A DNA stretch of 64,000 bases, taken from contig NZ_BMZA01000002.1 in NCBI RefSeq assembly GCF_014652555.1, positions 372,001 through 436,000 of the forward strand, read 5' to 3'. The stretch is from Novosphingobium colocasiae (lineage in GTDB: Bacteria; Pseudomonadota; Alphaproteobacteria; Sphingomonadales; Sphingomonadaceae). The notes beneath the pieces were generated by a model. That model searched no databases and was not told where the DNA came from. It saw nothing but the letters and a program-made list of their open reading frames with translations. Below are positions 54,227 to 62,657 of the stretch, piece by piece. Every line of letters starts with the position of its first letter. Position 1 is the first letter of the stretch. A program made the position numbers and the translations under genes.

Positions 54227-55174
54227 TCAATCAATAAAGCGGTAATCGGCGGCGATTGCACTGCCGAGGCGGATGGTGGCGCTGATGAATTCCTGCAGGA
54301 ACTCGTGCAGCCCGGTCTCGAAGATCTCCTCGACCGACAGCGCGTGAAGCCGCGCGCCCATATCGCGTACCAGTTCGTGTGCCTGGGTTTCATGGCCGTA
54401 CTGCTTGGCAAGGCCGGCCATGTTGCTGCGGATCTTGTCGTAGCTGAACACCAGGCTGCGCGGGAACCGGCCGTCGAGGATCAGGAAGCTGGCGATCCCG
54501 CGCGGGTCCATCGACCCGGCGTTGAGCCACGAATAGGCACGATCGCCCGCTACAGATCGCAGCAGCATGTCCCACTGCACGTTATCGAGGTTCGAACCGA
54601 CCCACGCGACCGAGGGCAGCAGCACGTAGTATTTGACGTCAAGAATGCGGGCGGTGTTGTCCGCCCGTTCAACGAAGGTGCCGATGCGGGCGAAGTTGAA
54701 CACTTCGTTGCGCAGCATCGATCCGTCCACCGCGCCGCGCACCAGCATCGCCTGCTTGCGGATTTCCGACAACACCGCGCCCAGGCTGCTTTCCTTGACC
54801 GGGCGGGCCAGCAGATCGCGCAGGATCATCCACGCCTCGTTCGTGGCTTCCCAGACCTCGTTGGTGATGCTGGTACGCACGACGCGCGCGTTGGTCCGCG
54901 CGTTCTCGATCATCTGCATGACCGAACCGGGATTGTCCTTGTCGCGCAGGATATAGTTGAACACCTGCGAGGCTTCGAACCCGCTGTACTTTTCGAGGTA
55001 GCCTTCGTCCTGCCCGGTGGTGACCAGAACCGAGCGCCATTCCTCTTCCTGCGAATCCTTGTTCCCACGGGTCAGTGCCATGTGGAAACCGACATCGATC
55101 AGGCGCGCGGTATTCTCCGCGCGTTCCAGATAGCGGGCCATCCAGTAAACGCCGTTGGCGGCACGTCCCAGCAT
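54227..55174 (-). CDS. Alpha-E domain protein of the Anbu cluster
   Basis: A 315-residue, nearly all-helical protein beginning MLGRAANGVYWMARYLERAENTARL (quoted in part), the alpha-E signature, with EEEWRSVLVTTGQ and FARIGTFVERADNTARILDVKYY further on. The biochemical role is unknown. The family occurs almost only beside circularly permuted ATP-grasp and transglutaminase genes, so it is taken as a partner or scaffold of the ligase. It lies 40 bp after the ATP-grasp gene and next to the transglutaminase gene. Confidence 0.9.
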   Translation of the reverse strand: MLGRAANGVYWMARYLERAENTARLIDVGFHMALTRGNKDSQEEEWRSVLVTTGQDEGYLEKYSGFEASQVFNYILRDKDNPGSVMQMIENARTNARVVRTSITNEVWEATNEAWMILRDLLARPVKESSLGAVLSEIRKQAMLVRGAVDGSMLRNEVFNFARIGTFVERADNTARILDVKYYVLLPSVAWVGSNLDNVQWDMLLRSVAGDRAYSWLNAGSMDPRGIASFLILDGRFPRSLVFSYDKIRSNMAGLAKQYGHETQAHELVRDMGARLHALSVEEIFETGLHEFLQEFISATIRLGSAIAADYRFID

Positions 55175-55214
55175 CAGCCGCGCCCCCCCCGGCGCGTGAA
55201 CCTTGTGCGCATCA

Positions 55215-56657
55215 TCATTCGTCCAGAACCCAGCTATCCTTGGTGCCGCCGCCTTGCGACGAGTTGACCACCAGCGACCCCTTCTTGAGCGCCACGCGGG
55301 TCAGCCCGCCGGGCGTGATGTCGATCTTGTCAGGCGAAACCAGCACGAACGGCCGCAAGTCCACGTGGCGCGGGGCCAGGCCCGCCTTGGTGAAGATCGG
55401 CACGGTCGATAGCGACAGCGTCGGCTGCGCGATATAGTTGCGCGGGTTGGCCTTCAGCTTTTCGCGGAAGGCGGCGATTTCCTTGCGGCTCGCGGTCGGC
55501 CCGATCAGCATGCCGTAGCCGCCCGAACCGTGCACTTCCTTGACGACGATATCCTCAAGATTGTCGAGCACGTAAGCTAGCGAGTCCGGTTCGGAACAGC
55601 GCCAGGTCGGCACGTTCTGGAGGATCGGCTTTTCCCCGGTGTAGAATTCGACGATCTCTGGCATGTAGCTGTAGATCGCCTTGTCATCGGCGATGCCGGT
55701 GCCCGGCGCGTTGGCGATGGTGATGCCGCCCGACCGGTAGACATCCATGATCCCGGCAACGCCCAGCGCCGAAGCGGGGTTGAAGGTCAGCGGATCGAGA
55801 TAATCGTCATCGACCCGGCGATAGAGGACATCGATCGCCTTGTACCCGGTGGTGGTGCGCATCGCGACGCGGCCGTCGATCACGCGCAAGTCCGACCCTT
55901 CGACCAGTTCCGCGCCCATCTGATCGGCCAGATAGGCATGTTCGAAATAGGCCGAATTGTAGATGCCGGGCGTCAGCACCGCCACCACCGGCCGTTCGCC
56001 GTTGTCGCCCGAATAGGCGGGCGGGGCGCAGGCGCGCAGCGAGCGGGCGAGCCGGCGCGGATAGTCGGAAACCGGGCGCACCGGCACCTTGGTGAACAGT
56101 TCGGGGAACATCGCCATCATCGTCTGGCGGTTTTCCAGCATGTAGGAGACGCCGGACGGGGTGCGGGCATTGTCTTCCAGCACCATGAAATCGTCCGGTC
56201 CGGTGCGGACCAGATCGATCCCGACGATGTGGGTATAGACCCCGCCGGGCGGCGTGAAACCGATCATCTGCGACAGGAAGGCATCGTTGTCCTTCAGTGC
56301 GTGGATCGGGACGCGGCCGGACTTGATGATTTCCTGCCGATGATAGAGGTCCTGGAGAAAGGCGTTCAGCGCCCTGACGCGCTGCTCGATCCCCTTGGTC
56401 AGCTTGCGCCATTCCGGTGCGGTGATGATGCGCGGGATCATGTCGAACGGGATCAGCCGTTCTTCCGCATCCGAATTGCCGTAGACATTGAAGGTGATGC
56501 CGACCCGGCGGAAGAAGCGTTCGGCTTCTGCATCCTGGCGCTTGAGCCAGAGCCGATCCTGCGCCTCGTACCAGTTGCAGAAATCGCTGTAAGCCGGGCG
56601 CACAGTGCCATCGGCATTCATCATTTCGTCGAAATTGGGAATGTTGGCTGCGCTCAC
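55215..56657 (-). CDS. Circularly permuted type 2 ATP-grasp protein
   Basis: A 480-residue protein with the family's N-terminal part (RFFRRVGITFNVYGNSDAEERLIPFDMIPRI; quoted in part), the LVRTGPDDFMVLEDNARTPSGVSYMLENR acidic/Asn metal site and a C-terminal VKEVHGSGGYGMLIGP nucleotide loop. ATP-grasp enzymes form amide bonds through acyl phosphates, and comparative genomics predicts peptide-ligase activity for this group. The start is GTG 56657 with GGGAG six bases upstream; the TTG at 56687 is less likely. First gene of the Anbu cluster. Confidence 0.9.
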   Translation of the reverse strand: MSAANIPNFDEMMNADGTVRPAYSDFCNWYEAQDRLWLKRQDAEAERFFRRVGITFNVYGNSDAEERLIPFDMIPRIITAPEWRKLTKGIEQRVRALNAFLQDLYHRQEIIKSGRVPIHALKDNDAFLSQMIGFTPPGGVYTHIVGIDLVRTGPDDFMVLEDNARTPSGVSYMLENRQTMMAMFPELFTKVPVRPVSDYPRRLARSLRACAPPAYSGDNGERPVVAVLTPGIYNSAYFEHAYLADQMGAELVEGSDLRVIDGRVAMRTTTGYKAIDVLYRRVDDDYLDPLTFNPASALGVAGIMDVYRSGGITIANAPGTGIADDKAIYSYMPEIVEFYTGEKPILQNVPTWRCSEPDSLAYVLDNLEDIVVKEVHGSGGYGMLIGPTASRKEIAAFREKLKANPRNYIAQPTLSLSTVPIFTKAGLAPRHVDLRPFVLVSPDKIDITPGGLTRVALKKGSLVVNSSQGGGTKDSWVLDE

Positions 56658-56768
56658 ATCGTGCTCCCGTTCACACGATTGATGCAACAGGATTCGGCGC
56701 TTGCCAAGGGACTACGCTGCAAGTGCGAAATAAATTGCGTAAGCCGCAATACGCAACCGCGCGAAGGA

Positions 56769-57410
56769 TCAGCCCAAGAGGCCCCGTGCAGCAAGGTCCA
56801 ACCGCAGTTTTTCGGCGTTTTCAAAGTGGTGAACCTGCCATCCCAAGGCCTTTGCGGCAGCGACGTTGGCGGCGTTGTCATCGATGAACAGCATCGCCTG
56901 CGGTCGGTATCCGAACCGTGCAGCGGCCAGATCGAAGATGGCCGGATCGGGCTTCACGATCTTCTCGTCGCCCGAAACCACGATATCGCCGAACAGATCG
57001 AACAACGGTTCGGCGCTGCGGTATTCCTTCCAGAAGGGGCTGGCGAAATTGGTGATCGCGAACAGCGGCACCCCGCGCGATGCCAGCGTGTGCACGATGT
57101 CATTGCTGCCGGGGACATTGCCGGGGATCGTTTCGAGGAAGCGGGTGGCGTAAGCGTCGATCAGCGCGTCGTGGCCGGGGAACTCGGCCTTGCGCGCGGC
57201 CACCATCTCGGCCAGATCGCGCCCCGCGTCGTGCTGGAAATGCCATTCCTCGCTGACCACGTGGCGGGTGAACCACTCCAGCCGCGCCGGATCGGTGATC
57301 AGCTTGCCGTATAGCGCCTTGAGGTCCCACTGGACCAGCACCCGGCCGACATCGAACACCACGGCGAGGACAGGCTCGTATTCGGCAACGAATTCATCGG
57401 GTTCAGACAC
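56769..57410 (-). CDS. HAD-superfamily hydrolase
   Basis: A 213-residue subfamily IA-like phosphatase. The nucleophile motif is LAVVFDVGRVLVQWD (the usual DxGN second position is Gly-Arg), motif II is in LFAITNFAS, the Lys is in DEKIVKPDPAIF, and motif IV is AMLFIDDNAANVAAAK. The helical cap lies between about 25 and 90. The substrate is unknown. The start is GTG 57410 with GGGGGT upstream. The open frame reaches a TTG at 57446, but that would read through a GC-rich hairpin. It follows rpmJ on the same strand. Confidence 0.88.
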   Translation of the reverse strand: MSEPDEFVAEYEPVLAVVFDVGRVLVQWDLKALYGKLITDPARLEWFTRHVVSEEWHFQHDAGRDLAEMVAARKAEFPGHDALIDAYATRFLETIPGNVPGSNDIVHTLASRGVPLFAITNFASPFWKEYRSAEPLFDLFGDIVVSGDEKIVKPDPAIFDLAAARFGYRPQAMLFIDDNAANVAAAKALGWQVHHFENAEKLRLDLAARGLLG

Positions 57411-57413
57411 GAC

Positions 57414-57440
57414 AAGACCCCCGCAAATGGCGGGGGCCTT
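57414..57440 (-). terminator. GC-rich hairpin upstream of the HAD gene
   Basis: CCCCCGC pairs with GCGGGGG around a 5-nt loop, extended by AAG/CTT after one mismatch. There is no good T run. It lies directly before the GTG of the HAD gene, so it could attenuate read-through from rpmJ or affect translation of that gene. Confidence 0.4.
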
Positions 57441-57475
57441 CAACACGTCAAACCATGCGCCCGTCCGCCTGAAGA

Positions 57476-57493
57476 CCCCGCCCGAAAGCGGGG
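57476..57493 (-). terminator. Hairpin just after rpmJ
   Basis: CCCCGC and GCGGGG are separated by 6 nt, 14 bp beyond the rpmJ stop on the minus strand; TCTTC follows. Probable weak terminator of the ribosomal-protein gene. Confidence 0.45.
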
Positions 57494-57506
57494 CTGGCGA
57501 ACCGGA

Positions 57507-57632
57507 TCAGCCCTGGCGGGCCTTGAAGCGGCGGTTAGTCTTGTTGATGACGTAAGTGCGGCCGCGACGACGGATCACGCGGTTGTCCCGGTGACGGTCC
57601 TTGAGCGACTTCAGGCTGTTGCGAATCTTCAT
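57507..57632 (-). CDS. rpmJ: 50S ribosomal protein L36
   Basis: A 41-residue protein starting [18 protein letters not shown] and ending [10 protein letters not shown]. This is the longer alphaproteobacterial/plastid-like L36 form without the four zinc-binding Cys of the short type, so it needs no zinc. The highly basic composition and exact family length make the call secure despite its size. It stands alone, with two hairpins downstream and a 267-bp upstream region shared with the divergent DUF4136 gene. Confidence 0.95.
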   Translation of the reverse strand: MKIRNSLKSLKDRHRDNRVIRRRGRTYVINKTNRRFKARQG

Positions 57633-57899
57633 CGGTTCTCTCGTCTGTCAGTGTCCGGCAACGCCCTGCCCGCAGCAGGCCCGCCACCCGAAATTCGAAG
57701 TGCGCCGTTACGGGCCACGCAGCCCCGAGTCAAGGCGCAACGTGCGCTGCAGCGCGCCTTTCACGCACCCGTGAACCTTTCTGTTCGCCGTGCAAGACGT
57801 TCATCGCGGCGCAATGTGTTCATCCGCGCGCAAGCGAAGGGGGGCTAGACCGAGCTTGGGGAATGACGTCGCGTAATATTGCGAAAGGTTCGTAAATTC

Positions 57900-58682
57900 A
57901 TGGCCAGACCCCTGCGGCACGTTCTCCTGCGCCGGGCAGTCCTGCCCGGTTTCCTCGCGCTGACCGGTGCGGCTGTCCTGACCGGCCCGGCGCTGGCCCG
58001 GCCGGGCGGTTGGAACGATCCTTATGGGGCCGGTCCGGGGTGGCGCGGGTCGCCAATGGGCGATGGCCCCGCAAGCACCGCGCGCAGCGCCGATCCGCGC
58101 GAAGGCCGGGTCGAAGTCAGCCGCTTCGTCAGCGCCGGCCCCGGTGCCGCATCGCTCGGCAAAGGCCAGATCGCGGTCGGATCGACATCGGCGGACAAGG
58201 ATTTCATGGCGTTCTCGCGCCGCGCCACGTTCGAGGCCGCCGTCATCGATGCGCTGATCCGGCAAGGCTACGACACCCGCCATGCCGACGCGCCCGGCCA
58301 CCAGAGCGCATCCTTGCGCATTTCGCGCAGCGTCCTCACCCCGGCCGAGGAAAAGCGCAGCCCGGTCAGCGGCACGGCGGCGATGGAAGTGGGCTCGCGC
58401 GGGTCGGCCTATGGCCTGGCGGTCAACGTCGATCTGACCAAGCCGCGCGCCGCGCTGGTGCAGACGCGGATGGACGTGAGCATCTCTGATCCGGCCAGCG
58501 GTGCCGTGTTGTGGGAAGGCTATGCCACCATCGCCACTCGCGAGGGTGATGACAAGTGGGACGACGGCCGCATCGCCGGCAAGCTCGCCGAAGCGCTGTT
58601 CGATGCCTTCCCGCAGGGCCAGAAGGTCGATGCCCCCCACCTCGTCCAGCCTGTGTCACCTGCCGCACCGGGTGACGGTTGA
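57900..58682 (+). CDS. Exported DUF4136-like envelope protein 1
   Basis: A 260-residue protein with a signal peptide (VLPGFLALTGAAVLTGPALA), a Gly/Pro-rich spacer and then a DUF4136-type domain: FEAAVIDALIRQGYDTRH, LRISRSVLTPAEEKRSP, MDVSISDPASGAVLWEGYA and IAGKLAEALFDAFPQG. Such proteins are envelope components of unknown function, often lipoproteins; here no lipobox Cys is seen. The ATG at 57900 follows GAAAGG; a TTG at 57879 is also in frame. It is paired with a second DUF4136-like gene 78 bp downstream. Confidence 0.8.
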   Translation: MARPLRHVLLRRAVLPGFLALTGAAVLTGPALARPGGWNDPYGAGPGWRGSPMGDGPASTARSADPREGRVEVSRFVSAGPGAASLGKGQIAVGSTSADKDFMAFSRRATFEAAVIDALIRQGYDTRHADAPGHQSASLRISRSVLTPAEEKRSPVSGTAAMEVGSRGSAYGLAVNVDLTKPRAALVQTRMDVSISDPASGAVLWEGYATIATREGDDKWDDGRIAGKLAEALFDAFPQGQKVDAPHLVQPVSPAAPGDG

Positions 58683-58760
58683 GCCGACCGCTTGCATCCC
58701 GCGCAGGGGCACTGCACATCAGTCTCAGGCGCGCAAGCAACGAGAAGAAAGAAGAAAACC

Positions 58761-59420
58761 ATGACCTCCGGCTGCCCTGATACCGATCGCTCCCCCGCCA
58801 GCCGCTGTGGCCGCGCTGCCCTTACCCGGTGGCGCGGGACTCTTGCCGCTGCGGGCGTGCTGGCATTGGCAGGGTGTGTTGCCCCGGTGGGACCGGTGGA
58901 GGTGACCCGGTTCAGCGCCCCGGCGGCGGACTTCGCCGCGCGCGGCACCGTCTCGGTGGAACCGGGACCCGGGCAGGATGCCAACAGCCTCGAATTCCGC
59001 GCCTACGCGGGCGCAGTGGCGCAGGAACTGGCGGGCCTCGGCTATCGCGCGCCGCTGCCTGGTGCAGCCCCTGCCGCGCGCGTGGCGATGCTCGATATAG
59101 AACGGCGGACCTGGCAACCCGAACGCGGCCGCAGCCCCGTATCGGTAGGCGTGGGCGGCAGCACCGGTAGCTATGGCTCAGGCCTGGGCGTCGGCCTCGG
59201 CTTCGATCTGTCCGGCCCGCCACCGGCACAGGTGGAAACGCGCCTGCATGTCATCCTGCGCGATCGGGCCGCAGCCACGCCGCTGTGGGAAGGCCGCGCC
59301 GCTTTTGTGGTGCGGGCGGATTCGCCGCTGGCACAGACCCCGCTGGGCGCGGCCAAAATGGCCGGGGCGCTGTTCAAGGGGTTTCCCGGCAACTCGGGCG
59401 AAACTATCTACGTCAAATGA
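58761..59420 (+). CDS. DUF4136-like lipoprotein 2
   Basis: A 219-residue protein with a long basic N-terminus and lipobox LALAGC (Cys39). The mature part has [20 protein letters not shown], a Gly/Ser-rich central loop ([20 protein letters not shown]) and the DUF4136-like end [20 protein letters not shown] and [14 protein letters not shown]. It is a homologue in architecture of the preceding gene product, suggesting an old tandem duplication. Its stop overlaps the start of the M14 peptidase gene (ATGA), linking the three genes. Confidence 0.8.
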   Translation: MTSGCPDTDRSPASRCGRAALTRWRGTLAAAGVLALAGCVAPVGPVEVTRFSAPAADFAARGTVSVEPGPGQDANSLEFRAYAGAVAQELAGLGYRAPLPGAAPAARVAMLDIERRTWQPERGRSPVSVGVGGSTGSYGSGLGVGLGFDLSGPPPAQVETRLHVILRDRAAATPLWEGRAAFVVRADSPLAQTPLGAAKMAGALFKGFPGNSGETIYVK

Positions 59421-60556
59421 CGCCATTGCAGATCCACGCCGCGTTCGACGCCGGCAACATCGAAGTGCTCGACATCTCCGGGAACGAGGCACGGCTGGCC
59501 ATCCGCAAGGATCACCAGTCCGACTTCTTCCAGTGGTTCCACTTCCGCGCTTCGGCTGCGGCGGGGAGCGAGCTGGTGCTACAAATCACCGGGCTGAAGG
59601 ACAGCGCCTATCCGGGGGGCTGGCCCGGGTACCGCGCCCGCGTGAGCGAGGACCGCGAGGAGTGGACACAGGCCGAAACCACTTACGACGCCGAGGCGGG
59701 TATCCTCACCATCCGTTACCGGCTGGACGGCTGTATCGCGTGGTTCGCCTATTTCGCCCCCTATTCGATGGAGCGCCACCATGATCTCGTCGCCGCCGTG
59801 GCGCAAGGCGAAGGCGTCGACCATCGCACGCTGGGCACCACGCTGGATGGCCAGCCGCTCGATTGCCTGACGATGGGCGACGGGCCAACGCAGGTCTGGC
59901 TCATCGCCCGTCAGCATCCGGGCGAAACCATGGCAGAGTGGTGGATGGAAGGCGCGCTCGGCCTGTTGACCGACCCCACCAGCGCGGTCGCCCGCGAATT
60001 GCGCCGGCGCTGCCGCATCCATGTTGTCCCCAACATGAACCCCGACGGTTCGCGGCGCGGCCACTTGCGCACGAACGCCGTGGGCGTGAACCTGAACCGT
60101 GAATGGGCCGGCCCAACCGCCGAACGCTCGCCCGAAGTCCTCGCGACGCTGGCGGCCATGGATGAAACCGGCGTCGATTTCGCGATGGACGTCCATGGCG
60201 ACGAGGCGATCCCAGCGGTGTTCCTCGCCGGGTTCGAAGGCATCCCGTCGCTGCGCCCCGGCCAGCGCGAAGGCTACGATCGCTATGCCTCGTTGCTGGA
60301 AAAGCGCACCCCCGATTTCCAGACCCGCATCGGCTATCCGGTGGCCCCGCCGGGGCGCAGCAACCTGACCATGGCAACCAACCAGATCGCCGAACGCTTC
60401 GCCGCGCGCGGCTGCGTCGCCATGACCCTCGAAATGCCGTTCAAGGACCACGACCCCAGCGCCGACCCGCGTCAGGGCTGGAGCCCGGAACGATCAATGC
60501 AACTGGGCCGCGATTGCCTGGGAGCACTGCTGGAATGGCTGGTGGAGCGGGAATAG
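59417..60556 (+). CDS. M14-family zinc carboxypeptidase (cytosolic CCP-like)
   Basis: A 379-residue protein. The N-terminal beta domain of cytosolic carboxypeptidases ([36 protein letters not shown]) precedes an M14 catalytic domain. Zinc ligands are in [17 protein letters not shown] (His, Glu) and DVHGDE (His); substrate-binding is [25 protein letters not shown] (quoted in part), and the general base Glu is in [10 protein letters not shown]. No signal peptide, so it acts in the cytosol, removing C-terminal residues from an unknown protein or peptide. Translationally coupled (ATGA) to the DUF4136 lipoprotein gene. Confidence 0.92.
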   Translation: MTPLQIHAAFDAGNIEVLDISGNEARLAIRKDHQSDFFQWFHFRASAAAGSELVLQITGLKDSAYPGGWPGYRARVSEDREEWTQAETTYDAEAGILTIRYRLDGCIAWFAYFAPYSMERHHDLVAAVAQGEGVDHRTLGTTLDGQPLDCLTMGDGPTQVWLIARQHPGETMAEWWMEGALGLLTDPTSAVARELRRRCRIHVVPNMNPDGSRRGHLRTNAVGVNLNREWAGPTAERSPEVLATLAAMDETGVDFAMDVHGDEAIPAVFLAGFEGIPSLRPGQREGYDRYASLLEKRTPDFQTRIGYPVAPPGRSNLTMATNQIAERFAARGCVAMTLEMPFKDHDPSADPRQGWSPERSMQLGRDCLGALLEWLVERE

Positions 60557-60630
60557 GGCCGGCGCTTGGGCGCGATGTCCCGACGTTGCTCTGCACTGAC
60601 GGGTTGATGTTCGTCACACAAAACTTGGTC

Positions 60631-60760
60631 ATGCTGAATTTATTTCAGCATCCATTCCGCCACTCGCACCCAGGCGTCTTTCGGGCACAGCGGCACCGGC
60701 AGCTCCCTTTCCATGGCTTCGGCCGGAGCCGAGAAATGGGCCCTGAAACAAGTTCAGGGC
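60631..60760. repeat. Pair of TTCAG-type palindromes
   Basis: The palindromes 60631-60651 (TGCTGAA/TTCAGCA arms) and 60740-60760 (GCCCTGAA/TTCAGGGC arms) are diverged versions of one unit in inverted order, 88 bp apart. They lie between the ends of convergent genes. They look like a dispersed intergenic repeat of the host genome and may also act as a terminator. Confidence 0.65.
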
Positions 60761-60801
60761 GACGAGTTTGTGGACTTACCCCGTGTGCTTCGATCCGACG
60801 A

Positions 60802-61263
60802 TCAGACGAGAGCCCCCGGCCCAAAGGCGTGCGGCAGCAGCGCGGAAAGCCGCAGTTCCAGCACCTCGTCCGGCCCGTCGCACCACACCAGCGGGTCGCT
60901 GCCGTCGAGGCCCGCCAGTTCCATCAGCACTTGCCGGCACCGGCCGCAGGGCGTGACCTGGACCGTGCTGCCCGGCGCGTCGGCGGGACCGCCGCTGACG
61001 GCAAGGGCCAGAACACCGCCCCGCCACGGCTCGCTCAGCACCTTGGCGACGGCCACGGTCTCGGCACACAGCGACAGGCCGTAGCTGGCGTTCTCCACAT
61101 TCGCACCGGTTACCACCGAGCCATCGGCCAGGAGCAGCGCCGCGCCGACATTAAAACCCGAATAGGGGGCATGCGCGTGAGCGGCAACAGCGCGGGCATG
61201 GGCGATCAGGGTATCGCGGTCCAGCGGTGTCACGCTATCCGGCGAACCGCCCTGCCCGTTCAT
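60802..61263 (-). CDS. cdd: Cytidine deaminase
   Basis: A 153-residue homotetramer-type enzyme. The zinc motifs are LCAETVAVAKVL (Cys and catalytic Glu) and PCGRCRQVLMEL (two Cys). YSGFNVGAALLLADGSV and GANVENASYG form the nucleoside pocket. It deaminates cytidine and deoxycytidine to uridine forms in pyrimidine salvage. Its start overlaps the stop of the GH25-like gene (ATGA). The slightly long N-terminus (MNGQGGSPDSVTP) is not conserved. Confidence 0.94.
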   Translation of the reverse strand: MNGQGGSPDSVTPLDRDTLIAHARAVAAHAHAPYSGFNVGAALLLADGSVVTGANVENASYGLSLCAETVAVAKVLSEPWRGGVLALAVSGGPADAPGSTVQVTPCGRCRQVLMELAGLDGSDPLVWCDGPDEVLELRLSALLPHAFGPGALV

Positions 61264-61997
61264 GGCTGCATCACCACCCAGCGCAGATCGCCGGCCACGA
61301 CCTCGCTGGAAAGCGAGGAATTGGCGGTCCACAAGGTCCACGGCCGGCCGGCATAATCCGGCTGCCAGCGATCGCGCACCAGCCAGATGTTGCGATCGAG
61401 CTTGGCCGCGATCGCGTACCGCGCTTCGAAGGCGGGAGAAATCTTGAGGATCAGGGCTTTCCCGGTATGGGTTTCAACCTGGTTGATGAAGGTCATCAGC
61501 TCGCTCTCGACCTTCGCCTCGTTCACCGTCACCGGGCACTTGTCGGCCAGCATGTCCAGCTCGATGGCAGCCGGCAGCAGCGTCTGATCGCCGGGGACGG
61601 TGACCACGAAATTGGCCGCCTGCCGGTCTGCGGGCTGGCAGGGATCGTAGCGGTGCAGCGCGCCCACCTGCAGCCCCGCCTCGCGCGCGCCCTGCAGGTT
61701 GCCAACGAAGGCAGGATCGCGGGCAAAGGCGCTGGCGCTGGCATCTAAATAGGCAAAGTCGGCACCGATCGCCTTGATCGAGCCCCAGTTGACCGGCCCG
61801 TCCGCCTCGCCGATCTCCACGCCCTGAACGGGAAAGGCATCGCGCGGCGGTATCCAGTGATGCTGCTGCCACCACCATACTGCCGCCGCGATCAGCCCCG
61901 CCAGCAGCAGGGCGCCCAGCACCTGATAGGTGATCCCGGTGCGCCCACCACGCCCACCGCGCGGGCGACTGCGCGCCCCGCCCGCTTTCCTGGCCAC
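61260..61997 (-). CDS. GH25 lysozyme-like membrane-anchored protein
   Basis: A 245-residue protein with a basic N-terminus, one membrane helix (about 26-43) and a periplasmic domain with the GH25 layout: PVNWGSIKAIGADFAYLDAS, FVGNLQGAREAGLQVGALHRY, DRQAANFVVTV, then AIELDML. The usual catalytic acids (Asp; Asp-x-Glu) appear as Glu61 and Glu146-Leu-Asp148, so every carboxylate is kept but swapped in type. Activity on peptidoglycan is therefore uncertain. The start is GTG 61997, downstream of GGGAG. It is 14 bp after the UPF0262 gene and overlaps cdd. Confidence 0.8.
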   Translation of the reverse strand: MARKAGGARSRPRGGRGGRTGITYQVLGALLLAGLIAAAVWWWQQHHWIPPRDAFPVQGVEIGEADGPVNWGSIKAIGADFAYLDASASAFARDPAFVGNLQGAREAGLQVGALHRYDPCQPADRQAANFVVTVPGDQTLLPAAIELDMLADKCPVTVNEAKVESELMTFINQVETHTGKALILKISPAFEARYAIAAKLDRNIWLVRDRWQPDYAGRPWTLWTANSSLSSEVVAGDLRWVVMQP

Positions 61998-62011
61998 CTT
62001 CGCGTTCTCCC

Positions 62012-62494
62012 TCAGCCCCTGATGTGCAGGACGCAGATCAGGGTGAACAATCGCCGCGCGGTCGGAAAATCGGTCTCGACCTTGCCTTCGAGACGCTCCT
62101 GCAGCAGTACCGCCGCTTCGTTGTGAACGCCGCGGCGGGCCATGTCGATCGTTTCGATCTCCTGCGGGGTGGCCTTGCGGATCGCCTGGTAATAGCTTTC
62201 GCAGATCGCGAAGTATTCGCGGATCGGCCGCCGGAACCGGCCCAGCCCCAGCACCAGCGTTTCCAGATGCTGGCCGGACCTGTCCGACACTTCCATCGAA
62301 AGCCGCCCGTCCTGCACCGACAGCCGCAGCATGTAGGGGCCTTCGAACCCGGCCTCGAACGCGCGTACCGGCTTGAACAGGTTCTCCTCGATCAGATCGA
62401 AGATGGCGATCCGCCGTTCCTGTTCGATATCCGCGTTGCGCCACAGGATGGTCGCATCGTCGAGTTCGATGTGGGAGATGCGCGTGTCCGCCAT
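62012..62494 (-). CDS. UPF0262 family protein
   Basis: A 160-residue cytosolic protein starting MADTRISHIELDD, with RIAIFDLIEENLFKP, LRLSVQDGRLSMEV, IREYFAICESYYQAIR and MARRGVHNEAAVLLQERL, matching UPF0262. The family is almost confined to alphaproteobacteria and has no known function. It is first in an apparent operon with the GH25-like and cytidine deaminase genes, and divergent from dnaB with about 160 bp between them. Confidence 0.9.
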   Translation of the reverse strand: MADTRISHIELDDATILWRNADIEQERRIAIFDLIEENLFKPVRAFEAGFEGPYMLRLSVQDGRLSMEVSDRSGQHLETLVLGLGRFRRPIREYFAICESYYQAIRKATPQEIETIDMARRGVHNEAAVLLQERLEGKVETDFPTARRLFTLICVLHIRG

Positions 62495-62657
62495 AGTGCG
62501 GATGGCCTTTACGCGCTGGCAGCGGGAAACGGCAAGCCTTGCGTGGTGCCTGCGCCCGCGAATTTCGCGCGGCCCGGTCATCCACAAGCTGTGGACAAAA
62601 ATGCCGCGCACTCCCGGCTTGCGCCGCGGCCATGCCCGGAGCAATGTCCGCCGCCTC

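Noticed and set aside
57410..57446. HAD hydrolase start at TTG 57446
   Set aside because: It would translate through a strong hairpin, and the added residues are not HAD-like; GTG 57410 is better placed.
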